NCBI GenBank assembly: GCA_951812925.1
Contig: OX638368.1
Location: 157,590,492 to 157,654,491, forward strand
DNA length: 64,000 bases
From: Calliopum simillimum
Lineage: Eukaryota > Arthropoda > Insecta > Diptera > Lauxaniidae
Reading direction: 5' to 3'
Below the pieces are notes generated by a model, which saw only the letters and a program-made list of their open reading frames with translations, searched no databases and was not told the DNA's origin. Made by a program: the position numbers and the translations under genes. The first letter of the stretch is position 1. The number at the start of each line of letters is the position of its first letter. Below, one piece after another: positions 10,424 through 19,049 of the stretch.

Positions 10424-11093
10424 CCCAAGAGGAAAAATTTCTAGCACTTCTAATCCAAGCACTTTAAAAGCGCTTGTCCCCATAAAAATTTAGAAGCACT
10501 TACACAATGATTTTTTGTAAGGCTACAGTAACAACAACATGGGTTTGAACCCAGCCCGGTTGATTTTTTTACCTTTTTTAATTTTTTTTTTGTTAAAATA
10601 TTTTTTATTCAACATTTTTTATTTCACTTTTCTATATTCCTTTCTCTTATTTCTTTACTTTTGTATAATTGAATTGAAACTGATAATGCGATGATTCCAT
10701 GTAAGGCTGTAGGAATCATTCGAATGTCAAATTTTGTTTGGACAAGATTTGCTTAATATACAAATTTAATACCCCTTCATCATATCGGTCGATGGTGAAG
10801 CGGTCTAACGAGTTGGTAAATGTAAGTAAAAATAATATGTTTCTATCTATCACACGGACGGTCGTGGAGTCAAATTCTGGCGCTGGCAGTTTTTTTTTTT
10901 TAATTTTATTAAAAAAATGATTACCGCAGCATTACAAATAAGCACCTCAAAGGGCCTTTTACATTAAGGCTGCGGTAAGCTTAAGCGCGCTTACATCCTA
11001 TGACATGCAATGGTAAAAAGAAAGGATAGTTCTTACGGAGCGGAAAAAAATGAACTTCAGAAGGGTTTTTGAAGCACTTCTTTTCCCCTTAGG
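10424..11093. mobile_element. Non-autonomous TIR element with AAGCGCTT-type arms and tRNA-like modules
   Basis: The termini are CCCAAGAGG and (reverse) CCTAAGGGG. Both sides are flanked by TAGTA (10419-10423 and 11094-11098), a likely target duplication. Subterminal DNA is rich in AAGCACTT/AAGCGCTT. The interior carries B-box-like stretches. The same element in opposite orientation lies at 44249-44898, sharing GCGCTTACATCC(T), TTCTTACGGAGCGGAA and the tRNA-like core. I see no coding capacity. Confidence 0.7.
10790..10902 (+). ncRNA. tRNA-like pol III module inside the TIR element
   Basis: GATGGTGAAGCGGTCTAACG resembles a tRNA A box and D arm. GTGGAGTCAAATTCTGG resembles a B box, and a run of T follows directly after GGCAG, as in a pol III terminator. 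About 80 bases separate the boxes, and the stretch between begins GTAAGTAAAAATAATATG. The copy at 44446-44560 has a better B box (GGATTCAAATCC). No clean cloverleaf or acceptor stem was traced, so it is not called a functional tRNA. Confidence 0.45.
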
Positions 11094-11117
11094 TAGTAAT
11101 AAACTTTGATGTAGGTG

Positions 11118-11465
11118 CCCAACGGGAAACGGAAGCGCACAGAAACGACTTCTGTGGCGCTATCTTTTTTAACACAGCATTTCCTAGCGGAAATGCACAT
11201 CTTCAAAAGCACATGAAACACGCTTCAAATACGCTTCCGTGGAAGCACACATTTGGAAGCAAATGAAATACGCTTCCGTGGAAGTTTTTCAAAATTTTAA
11301 GTTCCATTTCACAAAAAATTACTTTTTTCCTGTATCTTTTGGTAGATTTATTAACTTTTATAAGCAATAAAAACAAAAAAATAGAATTTGAAAAATTTTG
11401 TATGCTACCATAGATGTGCTTCTATTGCGCTCTTTTGGGATGCAGCTTCATTTCTTCCCGTTGGG
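11118..11465. mobile_element. Short CCCAACGGGAA-ended MITE
   Basis: It begins CCCAACGGGAAACGGAAGCG and ends with the reverse of CCCAACGGGAAGAAATGAAG. The interior holds repeated GGAAGCACA/GCTTCCGTGGAAG motifs. The termini match the CCCAA-ended elements at 10424, 28906, 29643 and 44249, so it is probably an internally deleted relative. Confidence 0.6.
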
Positions 11466-11579
11466 TAAAAACGTATGTACGTTATTTAAAATAATTTGAC
11501 TTTCTTAATTGCCAGCAATTGTATTGTAACGTTGTCATTGATGTGATCATTAATTGAATGTATTGTCAAGTTGTGATGT

Positions 11580-11945
11580 GCGATTGCAAGTGTTGTCGTT
11601 TTTTATCCAAATTTAAGAATAAAAAAACTTTTTGCGATACCTTTACTTCAATGGATGATATTTCGAAAAGTAATGATCGAATTGGAAAAATTAAAAATAT
11701 AGTTTAAAATGAAGATCATGGCTATTTAATGCCGCTGACAAAAGTGAACTATATACATTCTACTTCATGGATGTACGCCATATGTCTGAAAAAGAATTTT
11801 CTGCTCTTAAATGAAGGATAGCTCGGACCTCAGAGAAGATAAGAAAAAACGGTTGCCAGATTCAGAATCAGAATTATTTAAAAAAGTTATCGGGATTAAA
11901 CTTAGATTTTTGTGTTGCACAGTCAAAGAACATTCGTCTCCGACG
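11580..11945. repeat. Dispersed repeat, copy A
   Basis: TTGCGATACCTTTACTTCAA, TGGATGATAT, CCATATGTCTGAAAA, and the tail with AAAAAGTTATCGGGATTAAA recur at 31640-31930. The GAAAAACGG..TGCCAGATTCGGAATCAG part recurs at 16853-16960. The type is unknown; no terminal repeats were identified. Confidence 0.5.
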
Positions 11946-12319
11946 AAATCAAAGAATTTTTTTTTTTTTTTTTGGAACAAATAAATTCCCTTCGATTACG
12001 CGTTTGGGTTTTGTTTTATGGGCCACCATAAAAGATCAATGTTTGATCAAGAACAATATTGATCGAACTATACGAGAATTGGCTACAAAATTGATATGCC
12101 AGTCATTTGAATCCAAATATATTTCATAACATTTAATAATGCAACAATTTTTGAAAAAAATATGAACTTGTGAAACTTTTCTGAGAGTTTCTTGATAAAG
12201 ATTTAATCTTATGTTATATGATAGATCTATCTTGTCTCGGAGCATAATAATAAAACTCCTTGCTAAGCTTCCTTGAGAGTTCTTCTCCAATGGCCAATGA
12301 CGTTGATGGTTTGATTGAT

Positions 12320-13618
12320 CACGGAGAGAAAAAAATTTTCTAAAATCTAGCGCAAATCGTTCTTAAATGAAATATTCAGAATTAAGCCCAATATAGCATA
12401 AAATCATCCTAAAATACGCCCAACTTGTTCGCAATTCAAGCTCAAATTTGGGCATAATATAAGTTTTGATAACACAGTCCCACAAAAAAAAAAGTACCCT
12501 GCGCGAAAGATCAGACCACCTGAACTTTATGTTTTCGGGGTCGCTTAATCCGAATATGGTGCCAGAAAAGCGAAGTTGGTTCGCGTTTTTTCAGAAATCA
12601 ACAATAATACTGAAAATAACAGATTTTTGCTGGTTTCTGAAAAAACGCGAACCAACTTCGCTAATCTGTAACTATATTCGGGCTCTGCGACCCCGAATAC
12701 ATAAAGTTCTGGTGGTCTAATCTTTCGCGCAGGGTACTTTTTTTTTTTTTTGGTCTGTGCACAGAACCACAAAAGAAAATTTTCTGCGCGAACAATCAGA
12801 CCACCTGAACTTAATGTTTTCGGGGTCGCTGAATCCGAATATGGTGCCAGAATAGCGAAGTTGGTTCGCGTTTTTTTAGAAATCAACAATAATGCAGAAA
12901 ATTACAGATTTTTGCTGATTTCTAAAAAAACGCGAACCAACTTCGCTATTCTGGCACCATATTCGGATTCAGCGACCCCGAAAACATAAAGTTCAGGTGA
13001 TCTGATCTTTCGCGCAGGGTACTTTTTTTTGTGGTCCTGTGTAATTAATTCTCAATATGACTATGTCACTTACTGCTTAAATAATTCCTGCTCGACAGCC
13101 GAATTGGGTATTTATACGTATAATTTAGTAAATTCTACTGACATCCCATAATGTGATGTTACGATGTACTGAGGTGTCTTTGAACATTTTGGTACATTTA
13201 TTTTTGAAAATGAAATGACATTTCTTGCATTGGGCAAAAATGGGCACATTCATATTTTGATAAATAAGAAATTACTTAGAACAAATGGGCATATTTATTT
13301 TTTTTATAAACAAGTACAAAAGGGCTGGGTTAAGCACAAATGAGTTTTATAAATTTTTGATGAACAATCCAAAATTGAATTGAACAATCACATTATTGCT
13401 TGATATCTAGAAAATTATGGACAAGCTGAAAATCGCACCCAAAACTGATTGGTTTGGGACAGTTTTTAGCACAAAATTCTCACCGTGATCGCAACGAACT
13501 TTCATTAAATAATTTGAGCTGCTGTTTGGGATGATTTCTGGTATATTGAGCTCAATTCTGAATATTTCATTTAAAAACGATTTTGGCGTGATTTTAGAAA
13601 ATTTTCCTCTCTCCTTGT
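12320..13618. mobile_element. CACGGAGAG-ended TIR element hosting a nested palindromic insertion
   Basis: The left arm 12320-12400 (CACGGAGAGAAAAAAATTTT, then AAATGAAATATTCAGAATTA) is mirrored at 13540-13618, read in reverse as AAGGAGAGAGGAAAATTTTC and then AAATGAAATATTCAGAATTG. That gives arms of about 75-80 bp. The centre is interrupted by the 12473-13041 composite. Confidence 0.65.
12473..13041. mobile_element. Fused dimer of palindromic MITEs, TAA-flanked
   Basis: Two units of about 285 bp (12473-12759 and 12760-13041) are each almost fully self-complementary, with CGCGAACCAACTTCGCTA and ACCCCGAA in both arms. Both begin CACAG and end CTGTG. They abut directly (CTGTG|CACAG), and TAA flanks only the outer ends (12470-12472, 13042-13044). 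The overlapping frames here on both strands are palindrome artefacts. Confidence 0.8.
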
Positions 13619-13769
13619 ACCCGTGTAATATTCTCTAATATCTCTTGACCATCGCATCAGACTCATCATATTTGTATAACGTCCAACTGCATTATTGCCA
13701 TTCTCTCTTTACATCTAAAAATGGCAATCAATGAAAGAAAGCGAAGTTTTGTGAATCATCGCTCTTATT

Positions 13770-13893
13770 TCTTTATTCATTGACAATCGCACAACACTGT
13801 CCGATTAGAAGCTAGCAGCTGAATGAACAATTTGAGTTCTTCAAATTAATAACATCTCTCTTATAAAAGTAGTATCAATTTAAATCACAAGCG
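13770..13893 (+). promoter_or_regulatory. Conserved proximal upstream block of M13 copy 3
   Basis: This is the counterpart of 4041-4165. It includes TATAAAAG (13862-13869) with TATCAATTTAA just downstream. The TATA-like motif lies only 32 bases before the ATG, so if it is used the leader would be a few bases long, or translation starts at the second Met (13906). It may instead be coincidental. Confidence 0.5.
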
Positions 13894-16032
13894 ATGCGGT
13901 TCAGAATGGATCATATTTGGAAAGCAAGCACAATTCCTACAACTTTTCCTAATTTGCTAGTGATTTCCATCTTGATATTGCAACAGATGTCCGCTTCTTT
14001 GGCACAAGCTGTAAAAATCTCCAATGAAAGAAGTACATCTTTTGTACCAGAAGCCATACAGCTGTCCAAAGCTGCCAAAATGCTTTCCTACATGAATGAA
14101 TCGATTGATCCATGCAATGACTTTTATGAGTTTAGCTGTGGTAATTGGCCCAAAATCTATCCAGCACGACCAACTGAGTCAACAGGCTTATTCGAAAATC
14201 TGGCTAAAGCACTTGATGAAAAAATTGCAGGTATATTAAAAGCTAAAGCAGATCCACAAGATACAGAAATCGATAAGAAGGTTAAAAATTTTTATGAATC
14301 TTGTACGCAATTTAGTAAGCTCTACATGGATGAAAATGTAACAATACAGAATGAGAAATTAGTAGAGATAATGAATGAATTCGGTGGAATGCCAGCACTC
14401 AGAGGTACAAATTGGAATGCGACATCGTTTGATTGGATTGAGACTGTGGCCAAGATAGCGAATAAGTACAATACGGGTATTATACTGAAGGCAAACATAA
14501 TGCCAGATTTTACAGAGAACACAATAAATCGTGTGTATATACAGTATCCAAACTTTCCGCTTATGAGCCGTGCTATGTATGTGGAGAATTCAACTTGGTT
14601 TTTGCGTAATATATGGAAGATGAAAATAACGTTGAAATTGAAAAAATATTTAGGAATGGAACCGAAACTGGCAAAAAAAACCTCAAATGAAATTGTTGAG
14701 TTTGAAGCAGCATTGGCGTATGGTATGGTGGATCAGACAAAAAATCTGCAGTTCGGTGAGCTTTCGGAACGCACAACCATAGCAGAGTTACAAGCAAAAT
14801 ATGCGCCTTATTTAGATGTGGAGAAGCTCATACGTATTAGTTTCGGTGAAGATGTACTGGAGCCGATATATGAATTTGCGTCGGACTACCAAGTAAATCT
14901 GATTAAAGTGATTAACGCGACACCAAAAACAACAATAGCCAATTATATAATGTATACATTAGTTGCTCAATTTATATTGAATGATGCCAAAACACCAGCA
15001 GAACACGAGAAGAAATGTATAACAAAAACAAAGGAATATTTTGCAAAATATTTGGATAACATGGTCTATAGAAGTTACAATCTCAAAGCCTTAGAGAAAG
15101 AAGTCAACATAATTTGGAATGATTTAAGGCACACACTCAAAATGGAATTACTCTCAAATAAGCTACACTGGATTACACAAAATGTGCGTCAACTTACCAT
15201 CGAAAAGCTGGATGCCATGCGATTGGCACTTAATACATATGAAAATGAAAACTTCGCTAAGGAATTTGTGGAAATCAACATCAATCGGGACGACTTTATT
15301 TCAAATATTCGGAGTGTTTATGAATTCAATGGTCGCCGTAAGGTAGGAATGTTACATGAAAGGGCCAAACCAGCTGAAGATGGTGTTATTTTTTCATTTA
15401 TGCCAGTTAACATTATCGAGGAGAACATTGTGAAATTGCCTATTGCGCTGATACAGCCCTTTTATCTTTTGGCAGAGAATTATCCAAGTGCCTTGAAATA
15501 CGGCGGCTTAGGTGCAATAATGGCACATGAACTTATCCATGGCTTTGATGACAGTGGCCGGAAATATGACAAACAGGGTAATCAAATTGAATGGTGGGAT
15601 GAATTTTCGATAAAGGAATTTAAAAGTCGTAAAACATGTTTCATTGATCAATATAGTAACTTCACGTATACAGCTGGGAAACTGCCACGTAGTGAGTCGC
15701 AATCAGAGAATATAGCAGATAATGGTGGTGTACGCATAGCCTATCTGTCATATCTAAGATGGCTTCAGCATGCTAATGTGGGTCAACAAGAGTTAGAGAC
15801 TTTCTCCACTATGAAATATACAAATAAACAACTTTTCTTCATTAGCTACGCGCAGATCTGGTGTAATGACATTGATTCATATATGCGAATTATGCTGCTC
15901 AATATTGATACGCATATGCCAGGAAAATTCCGTGTTTTAGGACCATTATCGAACTTTCCAGAGTTTGCGAAGGAGTTTAATTGTCCCAAAGACACTGTGA
16001 TGAATCCAACTAAAAAGTGCGAAATTTACTGA
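13894..16032 (+). CDS. Neprilysin-like M13 zinc metallopeptidase (copy 3)
   Basis: This complete intronless gene has 712 codons, the same length as copy 2 and clearly its closest relative in the window, with long identical stretches. It has an N-terminal basic and hydrophobic signal or anchor ending near MSA|SL. The N-domain motif is IDPCNDFYEFSCGNW, and an acidic, Lys-rich middle follows. HELIH lies at residues 545-549, ENIADNGG at about 605-612, H674 is in DTHMPGKFRVLG, and the C-terminus is KKCEIY. All zinc and catalytic residues known from neprilysin are present, but the NAFY-type substrate motif is altered to PVNII, as in its neighbours. By family it should cut extracellular peptides; the actual substrate cannot be read from sequence. 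The shared upstream block suggests common regulation with copy 2. An AATAAA lies at 16133. Confidence 0.93.
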   Translation: MRFRMDHIWKASTIPTTFPNLLVISILILQQMSASLAQAVKISNERSTSFVPEAIQLSKAAKMLSYMNESIDPCNDFYEFSCGNWPKIYPARPTESTGLFENLAKALDEKIAGILKAKADPQDTEIDKKVKNFYESCTQFSKLYMDENVTIQNEKLVEIMNEFGGMPALRGTNWNATSFDWIETVAKIANKYNTGIILKANIMPDFTENTINRVYIQYPNFPLMSRAMYVENSTWFLRNIWKMKITLKLKKYLGMEPKLAKKTSNEIVEFEAALAYGMVDQTKNLQFGELSERTTIAELQAKYAPYLDVEKLIRISFGEDVLEPIYEFASDYQVNLIKVINATPKTTIANYIMYTLVAQFILNDAKTPAEHEKKCITKTKEYFAKYLDNMVYRSYNLKALEKEVNIIWNDLRHTLKMELLSNKLHWITQNVRQLTIEKLDAMRLALNTYENENFAKEFVEININRDDFISNIRSVYEFNGRRKVGMLHERAKPAEDGVIFSFMPVNIIEENIVKLPIALIQPFYLLAENYPSALKYGGLGAIMAHELIHGFDDSGRKYDKQGNQIEWWDEFSIKEFKSRKTCFIDQYSNFTYTAGKLPRSESQSENIADNGGVRIAYLSYLRWLQHANVGQQELETFSTMKYTNKQLFFISYAQIWCNDIDSYMRIMLLNIDTHMPGKFRVLGPLSNFPEFAKEFNCPKDTVMNPTKKCEIY

Positions 16033-16132
16033 TTGTTGATAATATAAGAAAAATATCATATTAAATGTGAGAATAGAGTTTTGTAGTAGTTTAAGATGTA
16101 TTGTCGAATGAAATACGAATAATGTTCACACA

Positions 16133-16138
16133 AATAAA
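16133..16138 (+). terminator. Poly(A) signal AATAAA after M13 copy 3
   Basis: AATAAA lies about 100 bases after the stop codon TGA, a typical fly 3' UTR length. A second one lies near 16381. Confidence 0.4.
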
Positions 16139-17247
16139 TCAAACTATGAAAATTAAATTTCTCATAAAACTTAAACAAATGTTAAAGAGTATCATTCATT
16201 GTAATGTGTGAGATATAAAAATAAATGCGAAGCGATTTTTATATGATAATTTCAAGTTGAAGCACGATCTTTTAAGAACTTGTAGTGACAGAAAACATTC
16301 TTTAGTATAAATAAGTTGTAAACGAACTGATTTGATTATGTACGACAATGTATGTAGATTATCAAGTTTTCTTTATTGCGAAATAAAACTGTCTGACTTC
16401 TTTCAAATATTAGTAAGTATTACAATTAATGGGATTAGCTCTAAATATTCTCTCAGTATACTTAAATGTACGTGTCCAAAGCTTTTTAATGGTAGATGAC
16501 AGGCTCTTTTCACACCTACAAGTAATGGGGTTGTGAAATTTTCCAGGCAGCTGAGGCTCATTTTCGAAGAAACTTTCTGCGTGGAATCCGATTAGAAATG
16601 CCCCATCAGCTCAAAATCTTGATGATAAGATGCAGACTGCACAAACATGCTTTTGGCAAATCCTATGGCAAAGTTTTCAAAAAGGGGCTTATAAAATATC
16701 AAGAAAAGGCAATAGAGGGGGTCAGGTGAAATTGTCACTTGAAGGGAAAGATTTCTTGGTTCAATGTTCGAACCTTTTTCTCAAGCATCAGTAATGTAAG
16801 AAATGGTTGAGACAGGCTTTTTGGTATGACACCGCATTTGCGGCGTTTTCAGATCTGATAGAGAAAAACGGATGCCAGATTCGGAATCAGCGGACCTTAA
16901 TTCATCAAAAAAAAAAAAGTTATTGAGATCTCAATATGCTGTAATGTGTAATCAGAAAGAATACTTTTTAAAATGAAACTCCGTTGACCATAAAATTTCA
17001 AGGCTGCGAGTCGTTTTTGCAAAATTTGTTTTAGCGTCAAACAATGGGCGTAATCAGTTAAGTACTACCTCCATTTTTTTAAAGCAGAGGATTGAAGCCA
17101 CAGCTGAAAAATGTAAATGAATCATTTCAAATTTTTTAAAGGACTTCACATAATAAAAGCTCTAGTAAAACTTTTCTTCAACGACCTAAAGAGGCTAGTA
17201 CTAATGTAAAAAAGGAATATCAGTAAAAGGCTCACCGCCTTTTTTAT
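16139..17247. other. Spacer or possible PAQR4-like intron sequence
   Basis: No gene is seen. A fragment of the dispersed repeat (GCCAGATTCGGAATCAGCGG, AGTTATTGAGATCTCAATAT) lies at 16853-16960. Because the PAQR4-like exon next to it ends in a donor site pointing this way, this stretch is probably intronic on the - strand. I did not find the next PAQR exon here. Confidence 0.4.
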
Positions 17248-17303
17248 CTATGATATAAAATGAAAAACAACTTTCACACATGAAAATATCTTAAAAAGGG
17301 CAG

Positions 17304-17309
17304 ACTTAC
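17304..17309 (-). other. Splice donor of the PAQR4-like exon
   Basis: On the - strand the sequence reads ACGCATG|GTAAGTCTG, a near-perfect donor directly after the conserved THG codons. It gives a phase 1 intron. Confidence 0.75.
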
Positions 17310-18501
17310 CATGCGTTAGAATGTTGATCGTCTCATTGTGCCAATAGAACAAACTAAACAGGCAACCCTTAAATGTTTGTAATGGACGGTAACCCTTTAG
17401 AACGTACGGATTGAATTGCAAATATTGTGGCATATCATTCCAATGAAGTAAATCGTCTTCATCCAATGTTGATGATGATTTTGATGTGATTGCTGTTGTT
17501 GTTGTCATTGTTGCGGTCGGTGTCAACATGCTGGGAGTGGCACCGCCCGAAGATGAGGAGGATATTGATGAATTACTTGAAATAAATGCTGCAGTTTTAA
17601 TTGGAACCGTTGCCGATGTTGGCGGCTTTGTCAAATGATGATCGCACAGTGTTGAAAATGAAGCAGATTTTATTGGCAATGATGTTATGGTTTCGATGTA
17701 ATTGATGTCGTCAGCAATTTCATGGCCACCACCACCGCCATCACATTCACCATTATCATGCATTATTGTTGCATTGCCGTTGCGAGTCAAAATAGGCGTG
17801 GCAATTACAGATGATGTAGTCGAGTTGGAATTCGAATTCCCTGTCGAATTGCTGGACGATGCCGATGATGGCGGCGATGATGACGATGATGATGGTGGTG
17901 GTGGTGGTTGGAGTGAAGTCGCTGGTTGAATTTTCTTTAATTCAACCTTAGTAATGACCTTTGGAGTCGGCTGTGAGTTGGTTGATTTTTTTGCTGGTGA
18001 TACTTGTGGCGATGGTGAAGGTGTAACAGACATTTGCTCAACATTGCTGCCCAAGTATTCGGCAACATTAAAGTTTAAATGGGTGTGACCATTGTTGCTT
18101 GCAATCAGTAATGAATTTTTGTGACTATGTTGTTGCTGTTGTTGTTGTTGTGGTAATGTTTGTTGCGTTGATGTTCCCATATGAAGGCGATTACGGAGCA
18201 CATTTTGTTGTACAACTGATCGTTGTTGTTGCTCGGGTAAAAATGGTGATGTTGTTGCTGCTGTTGTTGTTTTTGCTGTAGCTATTGATGCGACGACCAT
18301 CGATGAGGCGGCTGTTATGGCTGGAGTTGCAGTTGCAGTCGGTGCTGTCAGTGTCATTGTTGCGCTGATGATATTGTCACCGCCGCCATTGTTCTTCATA
18401 ATAGCAACGTTGTTGGTTGTGGTGGTGGTTGTGGTAATGTTGGTGATATTATTTCTGTTGGTGCTGCTGCTACTGACATTGTAATCGACAGCAGTGTGCA
18501 T
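17310..18501 (-). CDS. PAQR4-like seven-helix protein, first coding exon
   Basis: The start ATG (18501) has the fly-type context AAAACATG, and an in-frame TAA two codons upstream fixes it. The first ~350 residues are low complexity: Thr/Asn, Ala/Thr, a Gln run (about residue 118), Ser/Pro runs and Gly runs, presumably disordered. Then comes the conserved start of a PAQR domain, LHWNDMPQYLQFNPYVLKGY, CLFSLFYWHNETINILTHG. LQFN, LxGYRP, SLFYxHNE and THG match vertebrate PAQR4 best as I recall it. The frame stays open to 17248, but a strong donor (G|GTAAGT at 17310/17309) falls exactly after THG, so the last 20 codons of the open frame are intron. PAQR4 is a Golgi membrane protein linked to ceramide metabolism in mammals; the fly role is unknown. 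The transmembrane exons were not found. Confidence 0.85.
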
Positions 18502-18722
18502 GTTTTAATTGTGGAGTAGCGTTGAAATTGACTTTTTTTATGGTTATAAATATAGGAAATAAAATTGGCGTTTATTATTTTATAATTACAAATAAACGAT
18601 TATGGTACTATGCACAGTTGGGCATTTGATTTTTAAGCCGAAATTAATTTCACGGAAATTATACCACCATTTCCTTGATGTTATCCCATTAATAAGGGTG
18701 TCCTGGTTTTTTCATTTTGTGT
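18502..18722 (-). other. Probable 5' UTR of the PAQR4-like exon with splice acceptor
   Basis: On the - strand TTTCTTTTTATTTGCAG (cag at 18725-18723) is a good pyrimidine-rich acceptor, about 220 bases before the start codon. The stretch between it and the ATG contains a short upstream ATG (ACAAAATGAAAAAACC). The acceptor implies that at least one non-coding exon lies further upstream, towards higher coordinates. Confidence 0.5.
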
Positions 18723-18879
18723 CTGCAAATAAAAAGAAAATAATTTATTAGTTCATTTCTTTTATCATTATTTTTGTATACCATAATAATACAGTAAAAT
18801 TAGCTAAAATATCGCCGAAAAAAGAAAGAAAATCGATCATTATTAACTGAATGCTGAATTGAAACGCGTTTATGCATCC

Positions 18880-18990
18880 TAAGGGCTCTGTTTGCCCAAA
18901 ATTGGCTGCTGTTCTGGAAAACTGAAAAAAAAAAAATCCAGAAAATAATACAATAGTTTAAGAAGATCTTAAATTGGTGACACTTTAAAG
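18880..18990. repeat. Dispersed repeat (CTCTGTTTGCCCAAAA type), copy 1
   Basis: CTCTGTTTGCCCAAAATTGG, then AAAAATCCAGAAAATA and AGTTTAAGAAG, recur at 55588-55670 with small differences. The class is unknown. Confidence 0.5.
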
Positions 18991-19049
18991 ATATCAGAAA
19001 GTGGTTTGTTTATAATTTTACATGAAAACTTTACAATGCGAAAGTTAAT

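Noticed and set aside
12466..12989. Three overlapping frames on both strands with similar peptides
   Set aside because: They are produced by the palindromic MITE dimer, where both strands read alike.
17702..17929. + strand frame rich in Asp and Gly
   Set aside because: It is the antisense shadow of the PAQR4-like low-complexity coding exon.
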